In this document: in pieces, positions 32,930 through 44,687 of the stretch
Layout: every line of letters begins with the position of its first letter
Position numbering within the stretch: position 1 is the first letter of the stretch
Assembly: GCA_037176705.1 (NCBI GenBank)
Contig: CM073887.1
Coordinates: 45,694,001 to 45,758,000, forward strand
Length of the DNA: 64,000 bases
Source of the DNA: Molossus alvarezi
Lineage: Eukaryota; Chordata; Mammalia; Chiroptera; Molossidae
Reading direction: 5' to 3'
Program-made: the position numbers and the translations under genes
The notes under the pieces: generated by a model
Seen by the model: only the letters and a program-made list of their open reading frames with translations
Database searches by the model: none
Told to the model about the DNA's origin: nothing

Positions 32930-33130
32930 GGCCCGTGGAGAGCTATTTTCTGTCTTAGAAGGAAGTGTGATTTCCGTGAGGAATTAGTTTATTTTCACCT
33001 TAAGGAGACTGTGAATCTGAGAGTAATTAAAATTGCTTTAAAGGAGGTAATTAATACAAATTGGGAGTTCATTATCATCCTATTGCAAGGTGTCTAAATT
33101 TGAAAGTAATTAAAATGAAAATCTGGAGAC
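32930..33130. promoter_or_regulatory. AT-rich block with three GTAATTAA sites
   Basis: GTAATTAA occurs at 33023-33030, 33047-33054 and 33106-33113, each a homeodomain-type core. Two sit in a longer echo (TGAGAGTAATTAAAAT and TGAAAGTAATTAAAAT). No repeat is recognised. Enhancer or conserved non-coding element is an inference; old internal duplication is another explanation. Confidence 0.35.
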
Positions 33131-33653
33131 AGATCTGTGGTTCCCCCCCCATAGCAACTTCTAGACTTACGGAAAGCATTTTTCTGTTTGTCTCATTCCT
33201 ACGTCCATTTAGATGATCTCATTTGCTCTCCCTTTATCTCGTCCTCATCTACGGTTACCTTCGTATATTTTATGTCTCCCTCTAAAATGCCTCAATCCTT
33301 TTTGGAACAAGAAAGAGTGTTATACACAGTTTTGTCATTAGAATACAATTCTGCCTACTCTATTTAATTCTGCAAGTGCATGATTTTTAAAATATGTGAA
33401 TGGATAAATGAATGAAAGAGACAAGGAATCTTAGAGGGGAACTTATTTGTGGGAAAAAGATGATTATGTCAGTTTTAGCCAAGTATCTGAATTTGGATAA
33501 ATATAGGATCACCACTCAAGAGCACATAATAGTAGAAGAAGTAGGCATGTAAATAATTATATCAATATGCACATCATCATATATACGGCATTGGCATTAT
33601 AGCATTTAGGGAGAATATAAAGACAGGCAGGATCATGTATTACCTTACACTGC
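33131..33653. other. AT-rich unique sequence
   Basis: Nothing recognised. Confidence 0.4.
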
Positions 33654-33669
33654 TTAATACCACGGACTT

Positions 33670-33861
33670 TTTTTTTTTTTAGAGAGAGACAAACATTGTT
33701 TGATGTGAGAGAGAAATATCAACTGGTTGCCACCCACACAACCCCAACCGGGGCCGGGGACAAACTGCAACTGTGAGGTACATACCCTTTAGCGGGAACT
33801 GAACCTGGGCCTCTCTGGTCCGTGGGCCGACGCTCTAACCGCTTAGCCAAACCGGCCAGGG
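33670..33861 (-). mobile_element. Ves SINE, shortened tail region
   Basis: Lacks the ATCCTCACCCGAGGA tail block; poly-T runs straight into AGAGAGAGACAAACATTG. Head GCCAAACCGGCCAGGGC. Flanks AATACCACGGACTTT / AACACTATGGACTTT are imperfect. Confidence 0.88.
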
Positions 33862-33874
33862 CAACACTATGGAC

Positions 33875-34060
33875 TTTCAAGTCAGCCTGCCTGGATTAGA
33901 TCTCTCCCCATCCCCCACTCTGTTACCAGCTGTGTGACATCGGCTAAATTACTTGACCTCTCTGTACCCGAGTTTCCTCATCCGAAAATGGAAGAAAAAG
34001 TATCTCTGCCTCATTGGGTTGTTTCCACAGTAAGCACAATAAAAATAGCAGCTGTTATTA
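33875..34060 (+). repeat. MIR
   Basis: ACCAGCTGTGTGACATCGGC, TTGACCTCTCTGTACCCGAG and TTTCCTCATCCGAAAATGG. Confidence 0.75.
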
Positions 34061-34159
34061 TTGTTGTTATTATAGTATTAGCACTACCATTACTAATAGT
34101 ACTATTCCTTGTTTTCTCTTGGCTTTCTTTGCAGTCAATTAAGCTTGATGATATGAACT

Positions 34160-34265
34160 GAGAGTTAGAAAAACTTGGGTTTAGTCCCAGTTCATCTATT
34201 AGCACTCTGTAATCTTGGGGGGAAATCACTTCATGTCTAAACCTTAGTACAGTCATTTGTAAAAA
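34160..34265 (+). repeat. MIR fragment
   Basis: AACTTGGGTTTAGTCCCAGT, then CACTTCATGTCTAAACCTTA. Confidence 0.6.
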
Positions 34266-34349
34266 GAGCAAGTTGGATTAGATCAGTGTTCCTCAAACTT
34301 TTTGATCATTACCTACATTAAGAAAGATACATATTTGTTTATTTTTATT

Positions 34350-34754
34350 TCTTTTTGTTAATCATCATCCAAGGATATTTTTCTTTTTCTTTTTTCTTCT
34401 TTATTGATTTTATGGAGAGAGAGATAGAAACATCAATGAGAGAGAACACCTCCTGCATGTCCCCCACTGGGGATCAGGCCCACAACCTGGGCCTGTGCCC
34501 TGACCAGGAATCAAACAGGCGACCTCTTGGTGCATGGGCCAACACTCAACCAGTGAGCCACATTGGCCAGGCTGGAGGATATTTTTTCCATTTTGAGAGA
34601 GAGAGATTGATTGATTGCCTGACCCCCACACAAGCCCAAACCAGGGCTGGGAATTGAACCTGCAACCCAGGTATGTGTCCTTGACTAGAATCAAACCTGA
34701 GACCCTTGGGTGCATGGGCCAACACTCTAACCACTGAGCAAAACTGGCCAGGGC
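34350..34754 (-). mobile_element. Outer Ves SINE of a nested pair
   Basis: Tail part at 34350-34382 (AATCATCATCCAAGGATATT) and body/head at 34576-34754 ending AAAACTGGCCAGGGC belong to one long-tail Ves, split by a second SINE. Confidence 0.85.
34383..34575 (-). mobile_element. Inner Ves SINE, plain-tail type
   Basis: TTCTTTATTGATTTTATGGA tail, GAGCCACATTGGCCAGG head; target copies AGGATATTTTT at 34372-34382 and 34576-34586 lie inside the outer SINE. Confidence 0.88.
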
Positions 34755-34865
34755 TAAGAAATGTTTTTCACATCACAATGAGTTCACGCATGTTCACACA
34801 TATACACAAGAAATAGTCTTAAACGTATGATGCATGCTGATGATTTTCTACTCTGTTTCTGTTCT

Positions 34866-35080
34866 TTTTTTTTTTTTCTTTATTGGTTTCTTAGAGAGAG
34901 AAAAGGAGAGGAAGAGAGAGACAGAAACATCGATGAGAGAGAACATCGATTGGCTACCTCCTGCATGCCCCCTACTGGGGATCAGGCCCACAACCCAGGC
35001 ATGTGTCCTGACCAGGAATCAAACTGGCGACCTCTCGGTGCATGAGTCGACACTCAACCACAGAGCCAAACTGGCCAGAC
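34866..35080 (-). mobile_element. Ves SINE, plain-tail type
   Basis: TTCTTTATTGGTTTCTTAGA tail, CAAACTGGCCAGAC head; CTGTTTCTGTTC / CTGTTCTGTTC flanks. Confidence 0.88.
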
Positions 35081-35267
35081 TGTTCTGTTCATTTTTTAAA
35101 AATTGTCACAACCCATGCATTTATTTCATGATTCATGAATGGGGTATAAGCCATAGTCTGAAAAACGAGGAGCTAAATGATTGCTCCGTTATTCTATGTG
35201 TCTTTACTTTCTAAGAGAATAGCTATATTATCTTTAGGATAAGGGCTTGGAGGATACACTTCTGAAT

Positions 35268-35478
35268 TAAAATCTGGGCTGTACCACTGAATGGTTCTAT
35301 AATCTTGGGGCAAATTATTTAACCTCTCAAATTCTCAGTTTCCACATCTATCAAATAGGATCCTAATGGTACCTACTCCATAGGGCTGTTGTGAGGACTA
35401 AATGAATTAATATGTGAAAACTCTTAGTGCCTAGCACATAAAAGTACTCAATCAATATTAGATGCTTTTATTATCATC
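35268..35478 (+). repeat. MIR, near full length
   Basis: GGGCTGTACCACTGAATGGT, AATTATTTAACCTCTCAAAT, GGCTGTTGTGAGGACTAAAT and AAGTACTCAATCAATATTAG in the right order. Confidence 0.8.
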
Positions 35479-36179
35479 ATTCATGACTGGAATAATCAGA
35501 GGGATTTTGCTCTCGGAATAGCAAAGGATTAGATGCCTACTCATTTAGCCTGAGCACCTAGTGGTTTTGCTTCTAAACAGAGAGTTCTTGGTGTGCTCTG
35601 TGTGCTGGGAGGCTCTGTTCCCATCGCTCACACATTTCTAATAAACACAGGGAAGCCTAGAGACCCTGTCTGAAGGTCCCTGGGTTTGCTGTGACGGTGC
35701 AGGGCTCAGTATGTCAAGAAACAGGTGGTGTTTCAGCACTGTGGCTCCTCGGCGGAGAGAGCAAGCAAGCTGGCTCCCGGGTGCCGGTCCCACTCGTGAC
35801 ACTCGGGAGCTTAGCCTTGGAAGGGGCCTCACAGGACATCATGTACAACGTCCCTCCAAGGGCGCGAGCCTCACTCCCACTTTCCCAGACAGACGGGGTA
35901 TTGTTCTTCTGCTGAAGAACAGCCACAAGCGACAGAAACCTTTGGCTGATCTTCCTCGACGATCCCATACATGCGGTGTCCAGTTCCTCTTGCAGGAACA
36001 GCTCACAATAAGGTTTTCTCCTCATTCTTGTGTTCTTTGGTGAGTTGAAAACACCAGTTCCTTCAACAGCAGCTCATTAGACCTGGTTTGGAGACCCCTG
36101 TGTGTGTCTGCCCCTATCTGCACACTTGCTACATTGCATTGAAGGTATCAGTGCATGTGCTTACCCCCTTCCAGCTCAA
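35479..36179. other. Unique sequence
   Basis: Nothing recognised. Confidence 0.4.
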
Positions 36180-36285
36180 AAGAAAGCTCTTTCACGATAA
36201 GACACTGTGTCTGGTCCTCCTGTGTGCTCCCAGTGTCTAGAATAATGCCCTGCACATAGTAGGTGCTCAGTTAATGTTTGGCCCT
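36180..36285 (+). repeat. L2 3' end
   Basis: GTGTGCTCCCAGTGTCTAGA and GCACATAGTAGGTGCTCAGT. Confidence 0.7.
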
Positions 36286-37329
36286 ATACACACATCCTCA
36301 CCCTACAAGCTCCACTTTTGAGTGGTAAATGGAATGAGACACAGTACAGCTGGTGTGTTCTGGCCAGGGCAGTGTGTGCCGAGCTGTGACCAACTTTGAT
36401 CTCGACGTGCATGTATGCTGATGGAGCCCTAAATTTGCACAAGCCTTTCTAGTGGTAACCCATCGCAATCCATGACCCCACGTCCAACGGATGGAGTACT
36501 ATGCAGCCATTTGATAATAATGGCCATTCTCCACCCAACCGGAACACCAGATCTCTTTCAAAGGAAACGCCGCCCAGCGACAGCGCCTTCGTCTTATGTC
36601 AGTACAATTGGCTTTTGTTGGTTTTGTTGTTGCTTTAACTTCAATGTGGATCTTGTTAGTAATCTTAGTGATATATCATCACTCTGGTTTCTGCCAAGTA
36701 TTGCAGCCTGTTGGGTCAGTTTCAATCTGGATTTGGACATCTGTCATTTAGCTTTTCCTTTCAGCCTTGGGTCAACATGTTTGAACATGTCTGAACCAGT
36801 CTCCCAACCCCAGGTGGCCGTGTGCATGGTTCCCAGGAGGACGTGACCAAGGGGCATGTCAGCCCATGCACACACGTTACTGTCCGGTGAGGTGAGTTGG
36901 GGTCACCTCACAGACCCTCCACCGATGTTCTTCCCCAAACCTTGACCTCGAGGGCTCATCTGAGAAACTGCCTTTCCCTCTGCCTCCCTCCTTGGCTGGG
37001 GGACTTTTCTGAGTGAACAGAGCTTCCCCAGCAGAAGGTGGCCCAGTCTCACCTTAGCTCCTCAGCAGTGGGAGGAAAAGGAAAGAAGAGAATTTGATAC
37101 CTTGACTTCTCCACAAGAGATTCCACTGCCCAGAATGAGGGGCCTTTCCTATCTCTCTGACTTTAATGGCCGCCTCCAACCCCCACTCCGGTAAGAAAAA
37201 TGGGCATGGGGGAGATGGTCTGAAAACTTGACAGGAAGCTCTCTGGGTCTTCATTCAAATCATCACAATAATTAGATAGGACAGGGCAGCGGACAACTCT
37301 CAGCGACATCCTGCTGAAATCCTTCTTCT
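36286..37329. other. Unique sequence
   Basis: GGAGTACTATGCAGCCATTT at about 36493 is a short L1-like trace; otherwise nothing. Confidence 0.4.
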
Positions 37330-37515
37330 AGAGTCTAGACAAAGGGCCAAATCTGGCCACTGCCTGTTTTTGCCAATAAAACTTTATCAGCACACAGCTA
37401 TGCTCATTCTTTCATGTGTGGTCTATGACAGAGTTGAGTGGTTATGATCCGCAGAGCTTAACCTAGTTACTTCCTGTCCCTTTACGGAAAAAGTTTGCCA
37501 ACCCACACCCTCCAC
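37330..37515 (-). repeat. hAT-Charlie-type DNA transposon fossil (MER1-like)
   Basis: AAGGGCCAAATCTGGCCACT at the left, CAATAAAACTTTATCAGCAC in the middle, ACGGAAAAAGTTTGCCAACC at the right. Family name tentative. Confidence 0.65.
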
Positions 37516-37789
37516 TGGGCTTCTACTGACCATTAATTAGTTCTTTATCTTTTACCTCTGGCTCGTGCTTCATAGTTTTCAAAGGATTTTCATATACTTT
37601 ATGTCATTCTCCTAACCATCGAAGGAATCCAGAGAAGAGTTTACAGCATAAGGATGAGGAAACTGAGGCTCAGAGGAGTTGCCGGTGCTGGCCCAGGCCC
37701 CACAGCTGGGACTGCTCTTACCCCAGACTCCCGTTGGAAACAGTATCCATCGCCCAACAGCGAAGCTAATGGCACTGTCGGACTTCCAG
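37516..37789. other. Unassigned sequence with MIR-like wording
   Basis: GATGAGGAAACTGAGGCTCA at about 37652 is the antisense MIR phrase, but the surroundings are too degraded to delimit. Confidence 0.4.
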
Positions 37790-37985
37790 GGTCCAGATCC
37801 TGGCTTTGCCACTTACTGCGTGACCTTGGGTGAGTCCTTCAGGCTACCTGAGCCTTAGTGTCCTCATCTATAAAGTAGAAGTGGTAACACTTCCCACTTG
37901 AAAGAATTGTGGTGAAAATTAAACTAATCCATCCATGTAAAATGCCTACAATATCCATAGCATGCAGTTAAGTGTCATCAGTGTT
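37790..37985 (+). repeat. MIR
   Basis: CCTGGCTTTGCCACTTACTG, CGTGACCTTGGGTGAGTCCT and GTGTCCTCATCTATAAAGTA. Confidence 0.8.
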
Positions 37986-38667
37986 TGTTAGGTGACAATC
38001 ATTGAGTCTAATTTCCACCAACCGCACCAGAATCCAGCCCTCATCTGACTATGCTCTTCAGGAAATGAGAGGCGTGTCAACTGCTTCCATTTCTATCCCA
38101 GGAACCAGGACTGGAGGAAAATTTAGAGGCACCCAGATCTTGCTAAGAAAAGGAGCTTTCTTATTTAAGGGGAAAAAAAGATAGGGATGGGCTAGAGTCC
38201 ATTTCTTTTTTCCTTCTGCAGCTCGCCTCTTCCTGTTCATGGCTCTGCCTTTGTACCTTCAAAACCCACCTTTCCTTCTGCTTTGTGCTTCTGTCTTCTG
38301 CTGTGTGTTCCGGAGCTGCTGTGTGTTCCAGAGCTAGCAAGCAGATATTTATCGCTAACTGATGGTTTTGAGTTTGGACTGGGATGGAAGCTGAGCAACT
38401 AATAAGTTCTTGTTCTCCACCCATTGGGAGAGAAAAAGTCATAAACCCTTGGAATTTCTGCAGCCATCTTATAGGCACTGTGCCTTGTCTGCCCCCACCC
38501 AAGGGCCTGGCACTATTAGACACAGCAAGATTGGAAGAGGAATAAAGAGAGGGCCCTACCATGAAGATTGCACCAACTAGAGAGCAGATATGCATGATAA
38601 AATAATAGTAATAATAATAATTAATAAAGTATAAAACACAGTGTAGGGAAAAGAAAAGATATTTTGG

Positions 38668-38880
38668 TATCAGGCAAACCTGAGTTCAGTATGTCAGCTT
38701 GATCACTTACAAGTTGCGATCTGGGGAAATTATTTAAGCCTCATTTAAAAAAAAACAACAAAACATTAAACTGGGGATAATAATGATCATGTATCAGTAT
38801 TGTGACAATTCAGTGAAATAACACATAACGTGTCTTACACGATGCCTGTTTTATACCATGGGTTCAATAAATGTTTTCCT
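38668..38880 (+). repeat. MIR, diverged
   Basis: GCAAACCTGAGTTCAGTATG, CTTGATCACTTACAAGTTGC and ATGGGTTCAATAAATGTTTT. Confidence 0.6.
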
Positions 38881-39082
38881 GTAAATCTCACGAAGTACAT
38901 TCTGAGAAGTTCCGATGTAATTCAGTGAAGCAAGTGATTGGACTTCTTTCCTGTCCTGCCCCCACCTGCTTCACCTCTAAAACTTTGAGTAGCTAGGAGT
39001 TCAGTCCTTGGTCATTTCTCTTCTTTCATTGAATTCTGCTCCTGATGACCTGTAGGAAATTCCCTCGTATTCCACCTCTGAC

Positions 39083-39291
39083 ATTTTTATGCATCTATTT
39101 TTAAGAGAAAGAGAGAGAGGGAAAGAGAGAAAAACATCAATCTGAGAGAAACATCGTTGGTTGCCTCCTGTATGCACCTTGATGGAGGCTTGAACCCGTA
39201 ATCTGGGCATGTGCCCTGACCAGGAATCAAACCCACCACCTTGTGGTGTACAGGATGATGCTCCAACCAATCAAGCCACACTAGCCAGGGC
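39083..39291 (-). mobile_element. Ves SINE, diverged
   Basis: CTATTTTTAAGAGAAAGAGA tail, AAGCCACACTAGCCAGGG head; target copies CCACCTCTGAC (39072-39082) and CCACCTCTAAC (39292-39302). Confidence 0.88.
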
Positions 39292-39302
39292 CCACCTCTA
39301 AC

Positions 39303-40689
39303 TTTTGCCCTGAATTCCAAACTAATATGTTCAACTACCTACTTTTGTCAATTGTACTTGTCATTTAATAAGCATGTCAGAATCAACAGGTGAACAGAAC
39401 TCTTGATTTTTCCCTCCCCTACTTTTTTCCATCTCTATAAACAACACCACAGTCTACCCAGTTGTATTAACCAAGAACCAAGGAATCCTCCTAAATTTAT
39501 CTCACCTGCCTCCCATGTTCACTTCACCAGCAAACCCTAGACTGGACCCTCCCATTTTGGCATCAGGCAAACCTGAGTTTGCAAACCCTAGACTACCCCC
39601 ATGTAGGTTGTCACAGTAAGCAAATAAAAACACAGGACACCCTGATCAAGTTGGATATCAGATGAACGATGGATACTTTTCTCGTAGAAACATGTCTCAA
39701 ATAGGTGGTGGGAGGTCCCGGGAGGAAGGGAGATAAGGCACAGAGTTTCTCTCACAACCAGCCAATCTCAATTTGTGAAGGTGGGTGGTTCCATTGCTGT
39801 GGCCTCCGGGCAGATGGTCTTGTTGGGATTATGTCCTCGTGCCTTTCATCTCTGAGAAGTCCCTCCCAGATGGAAAACCCAAGTCTTCTTGGCCCCAGTT
39901 GCTCTTCCAGCTGGCAGCCCTGTGGCCTGATGGTCAACAGCCACCCCCTTGGCTTCTGCCTTCTCTATGTTGCTTTGTGAGAGCCCCTCATTCCCTGAGG
40001 GCCTTTAGGGAGCAATCCGAGGGATACAGGGAATTGGGACTGGGGGTGGGGGGGACACTTCCTATATGCTCGTCTCACCCTGCTGGTGTGGTCCCAATCC
40101 ATAGCTTCTCCTCCTCTGGAAGTCCCAGAAGAGATGTGGGCCCAGGCTCTGCTCCAGAGCAAGGGACATGAGTGGCATTTCCCAAAGGTCCTGCAAGCTT
40201 CTCTCTGAGGAGAGCATCAGTGTGAGCTCAGCTGTCATCTAGTGGGGCTGCCTGAAGCCAGCACCCCCTGCCCCGTGTTGCAGAGATCCCATCTACGAGG
40301 GGTCCCTGGAGCCCCACTTAGCACCTGCATGAGCATGGGGGAGGCAGTGAAGAGATCCCAAAGTGACTTGCTGGAGGTTCCGGTGCCAGTTCCCAGGGTG
40401 GGAAATGAGGGAATCACAGAGCCCTGGCCATGCTGACTCACTGTGGGAGGGTTTCCTTCTGCAAAGTGCGTTGTTTCTCCTTCTTACTGTTGTTAACAAC
40501 AGTGCGATCTGGCCAGTGGTTCTCTGTGAAACATATTATCTGCCAGGGTTTTGGAAAAACTGCATCTTTCCGGGAGGAGTTGGGGAAAGGAGTCTCCTAC
40601 CCATTAACACTTGTCCCCTGACCATTAGCCATGGCCACTGAGCAAGAATAAACAAGCAGATTGTCCTGAGGAAGTCCATGTCCCTTCAG
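39303..40689. other. Unique sequence
   Basis: No repeat or gene named. A 20-nt phrase CATCAGGCAAACCTGAGTTT at 39561 echoes the MIR at 38668. Confidence 0.4.
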
Positions 40690-41106
40690 CATTTATAAAA
40701 GCCCTTTGTACCCTTGAGCTCAAAAATCCTACCCCATGGGTCTCAAGGAAATGATTACAAAGGAGGAAGACAGGCACGTGTACAAAACTCTTAACGTTTT
40801 TCACCATCACTCAAAACTGGAAAAAATATAAATGTCCAACCTTAGGGGGTTGTTTAGCTCAATTGTGGTAAATCAACACAAAGGAATATTACACAGCCTT
40901 TCCAAATGACGGCTGTGAAGCAACATGGGGAAATGTTTGTGAAATAACGTTAAGGGAAGAAAGACTGCCCGGTTGCATGAAGGTTCTCCAAGTGCAATGG
41001 TGCAAGTAGATACACAGACCAAAGAAGGGAGGGTGGCAGGGAACGCGGAGAAGGAAAACAACTGTGGTCAGTTTCCTCTAACGTTCTTGGTGTTTTAATA
41101 AAACCA
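40690..41106 (+). repeat. L1M 3' fragment, sense
   Basis: AAAACTGGAAAAAATATAAA, AATGTCCAACCTTAGGGGGT, AAAGGAATATTACACAGCCT and a distal CACCCTTTG. Confidence 0.65.
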
Positions 41107-41632
41107 CCCTTTGAAAAAGCCATGGAATCCTTCTGTGACCCCGAGACCACAGCACCCTGTGTGACTGCCCTGGAGCCCCCAGCACACTCCCAGGTGGGCA
41201 AGCATGGCTTTCCTTACTCCCTCTCCAAACCTGTGACTGTGCTGCCCCCACCTGGTGTCAGATGCTGCCAACAGAGGCTCCCTGGAGCCAGGGACTAGAG
41301 GACACCCCTGACCGTTAGCTAGGAGAAGCCAGCCGCTCAGGGTTTCCCCTGCCTCTCTGGCCAAATGGGAACTTGTATTCAAAGGCTCCAGACCCCCTAA
41401 AGTCCTGATCCCCGGGAAGGCCTGTCTTCCTAAGCACCCTCCTCAGGAGTCCCAGATGCCACTCAGACCCAGACGTGCTCACTGGTGCCTCCATTGGTTC
41501 TCCAAGCTCACAGCTTTGCTAAGTTATTTTTTTGTTTTTTTTCCATAACGTCTACCTTCTCTGGGAGTCAAGTCATTATTTGAGAGTAAAGGGAGTAAGT
41601 CAAATGCTCCGTTTTCCTTTCAACTGTTTTTT
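41107..41632. other. Unique sequence
   Basis: Nothing recognised. Confidence 0.4.
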
Positions 41633-42284
41633 CTTTTATCTTTTTTCCCCCAGTTTTATTGACGTATAATTGACAAATTATATATTTATGGTGTACAATG
41701 TGATGTTTTGATATATGTATATATTGTAAAAGGACCACCACAATCAAAGGAATTAACATAACCATCACACTGTTACCACTTGCTGTGTGTGTGGTGAGGA
41801 CATGTATGTGGTGAGAACATGTAAGATCTGTTCTCTTAGCAGATTTCAAGCATCTCATACGGTGCAGTCACACACCGCTTACTGTCAGGCGAGTTCACTT
41901 CGCCCACATCATAGCGTGCACTTACACAGACCGAGATGGTGCAGCCCACAGCACGGCTGGGCTGTATGGGATAGCCCACTGCTCCTCGGTGCAAGCCCAG
42001 CTGGCATGTTACTGGACAGAACACGAGGTTAAATCAAGCTCAAAATAAAATGACAGAATCAAGAGACGCGGCCAATATGATAGCACGAGGCTGCTGCCGG
42101 AGTAACATGGCATACTGTTTTACAGCAAGCTCTTTTTTTATATATAAATAGGAAGAGTACACTCTAAAACAACAATAAAAGTACAGTCTAGTAATTACAT
42201 AAACCTGTAACATAGTCCCTTATTATCATTATCAAGTTTATGGACTGTACGTAATTGTATGTGCTATACTTTTGTTTTGAAAAT

Positions 42285-42698
42285 TTTCTGCTTACCTAAT
42301 TTTTTCAATTACAGTTGACATTGAATATTATCATTATTATTGTTGTTGTTGTTGTTCATCCTCACTCAAGGATATTTTTCCATTGATTTTTTCTTAGAGT
42401 GGAAGGGAGGGGAAGCGAGAGAGAGATACATTGATGTGAGAGAGACACACAGTCTGGTTGCCTCCCACATAACCCCGATCGGGCCAGGGATCAAACCTGC
42501 AACCCAGGTATGTGCCCTTGACCAGAAATTGAACCCATGACCCTTTGGTCCTTGGGCTGACGCTCTAACCAGACTGGGCTCAATATTATTTTCAGGTGTA
42601 CTGCATAGTGGTTAGACATTTATATAATTTAAGAAGTGATCCCCGTGATAAGTCTAGTACCCACCTGGCACCATACATATGTGCTACTTTAAAAAAAA
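42285..42698 (-). repeat. L1 3' end piece, antisense, inside the DNA transposon
   Basis: TTTTTCAATTACAGTTGACA and, after the SINE, TAGTGGTTAGACATTTATAT, TCTAGTACCCACCTGGCACC. Confidence 0.75.
42332..42580 (-). mobile_element. Ves SINE inside the L1 piece
   Basis: (TTG)n/(TTA)n tail, ATCCTCACTCAAGGATATTT, head truncated at CTAACCAGACTGGGCT. Target copies around GAATATTAT / CAATATTAT. Confidence 0.85.
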
Positions 42699-42700
42699 AA

Positions 42701-42927
42701 TTTAATCCTCACTCGAGGATATGTTTATCAATTTTAGAGAGGCAGGAGAGAGAGACAGAGAGAGAGAGAGAGATGTGAGAGAGAAACATCGATCGGTTGC
42801 CTCCCATACCTGCCCTGACCAGGGATTGAACCTGCAACCTAGGTTAGGTACCCTGACCGGGAATCAGACCCGAAAACTTTTGGTGTGAGGGACGATGCTC
42901 CAACCAACCGAGCCCCCAGCCAGGGCC
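42701..42927 (-). mobile_element. Ves SINE, diverged
   Basis: AATCCTCACTCGAGGATATG tail; GAGCCCCCAGCCAGGGC head. Confidence 0.85.
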
Positions 42928-43596
42928 CTATTGCTGAACTGTCATACAACTGTCAGGGCAATAGTTTGTTTGCACCAGCTTCCCCACAAACACGTGAGGA
43001 TTGTCTGATACTCTGACGGTATGATGTCTGTAGGCAATAGAAAATGTACAGCTCCATTGTAATCTAATGGGGCCACCATCATATATGTGGTCCATTGTTG
43101 ACCAAAATGTTATGTAGTGAGTGACCATACTCTTAACTATAGCCACCAAGCTGCAGATCTCCAGCTCTCATCGTCTTGAATAACGGAAACTTTGTACCCT
43201 TGACCAACATCTTCCCACTTCTCCCTCCCTGTAGCCCCTGGCAACCATCGTCCTACTCTCTGCTTTTATGAGTCTGACTTTTTTAGATTTCACATATAAG
43301 TGGGATCATACAGTATTTGTCTTCCTGTGTCTGGCTTATTGCCCTGAGCAGAAGGTCCTCAAGGTTCATCCATGTTGTTGCAAATGGTCCACCGTAATCC
43401 AGTGGGACCTTAATGTAATTTGATTACATCTGCCAAGACCCTCTTTCTGAATGAGCCACATTCACAGGTTCTGGGTAGACATGACTTGAGAGGGGAACGC
43501 CGTTCAATCTCATGTGCCAGGGAATGAAAGCGTACCTATCTGAAGTTCATTCCTGCTACAAGCATTGTGGGCTTCCTCTTCTGCTGAATTTTAGGA

Positions 43597-44095
43597 GACC
43601 ATGTTTTGTATTCTTTTGTGATGTGCTTAGTCAGGTGCTGCCACAAGAGGAAAGACAGGACAGGCTCAGAAAAAGAAAACGTCTTGTTCCAACAGGTCCT
43701 AGAGACAGGAGGCAGGGCACACCGCGCAGGGCCACGTGGGGAGCACCAGGGTGGTTAGGAGGCAGAAGACAGAACGAGGGGAGTGCTTGGGCCACGGCCT
43801 TTATTGGGGTTTCCACAGGAAAGAAGAGACAGTGCAGAGTAACCAGTTAAGGATTGGCCAGTTTGAAGAATTTGGGTGGGCTCTGGGCTATTTGGGTACC
43901 TGGTACCTGGCCCTGGGATGATTGGACAGAGAGAAATGGCCTCCTGGGGTGCACAGGCCAGACAGAGAAGGTGCAGCTCTGGACTGGTTAGTTTGCATAT
44001 CAAATGCATGCTCAGGCTGGGCTCCTTGCTATCTCCAGGAGAATTGGCTAGCCCAGGGAGGGGCAGATTCTCCCCAGCCAGAAGGATCTTTTAAG
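43597..44095 (-). repeat. LTR-like element, copy A
   Basis: Pairs with 53711-54150: both start CATGTTTTGTATTCTTT, share CTAGAGACAGGAGG, GCAGGGCCAC, CCTTTATTGG and CTGGCTAGCCCAGG or its near match in order. TTTATT at 43800-43805 is AATAAA on the minus strand. This suits a solo LTR, but I cannot name the family and no retroviral genes are present. Confidence 0.55.
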
Positions 44096-44687
44096 ATGTC
44101 ATAATATACAGAAAAATTTAAATATAAATGATACACCACCACCCTACCCAGTGGGAAAGAGGAAGGATCTGGCTTCCTCTGTCCCCAGCTCCGCTCCTGC
44201 ACATCAGCGCAGCCCTCCTGTCGGGTGGGGTGCACTCACGTTCTCGATGGGGCTCCTCCTCCTGCCTCATCATGTGGCTCTGTGCAAGTCAGCAGCTGCA
44301 CCAGAGAGAACATGTCGCCACACTGGTGGTCTGATCTTTGGCTCCATGTCCCGGCACTGCTTTGGCCTATCAGTGTTACCAGTGGTTCAGCCTGGAAAAC
44401 CCATTTGTACTTTGGGTTTCTTTAGAGATTGTATCAGGGACTCCAGGTCGACAGTTATTGCACTAAGCCTTCGAAGTCACATTGGCTCTGAAAAATTCTG
44501 GGTCCCAGAAAAGAACATGGCACCTGCTCTCACACTGTTCCCCTTTTGCATTCATTTCTCTCATCTTTCATCTTGATCGTATACTAAGGCTGACGGTTTC
44601 TATGGCTGACTCCCCACTAAAATGACCTCTGGGAAGGCAGGGACCCTATTTGAATACCTTTGCATTGTCCACATTAGTCTAGATTTC
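44096..44687. other. Unique sequence
   Basis: Nothing recognised. Confidence 0.4.

Larger units (their letters stand above)
41861..43129 (+). mobile_element. Tigger-like (Tc1/mariner-pogo) DNA transposon fossil
   Basis: Left part: CGCTTACTGTCAGGCGAGTT, CATCATAGCGTGCACTTACA; right part: AAACACGTGAGGATTGTCTG, then GTCCATTGTTGACCAAAATG and a final GTGAGTGACCATA. A TA is present at both edges. It is itself interrupted by an L1 piece (42285-42698) and two Ves SINEs. No transposase frame. Family name not certain. Confidence 0.65.
41633..43470 (-). repeat. L1M fragment, antisense, split by a DNA transposon
   Basis: 41633-41862 (CAGTTTTATTGACGTATAAT, TGTATATATTGTAAAAGGAC) continues at 43130-43470 (CTCTTAACTATAGCCACCAA, TAGATTTCACATATAAGTGG, AGGTTCATCCATGTTGTTGC). 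The join is at CTCATA | TACTCTTAAC, giving a TA target site. Confidence 0.8.
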
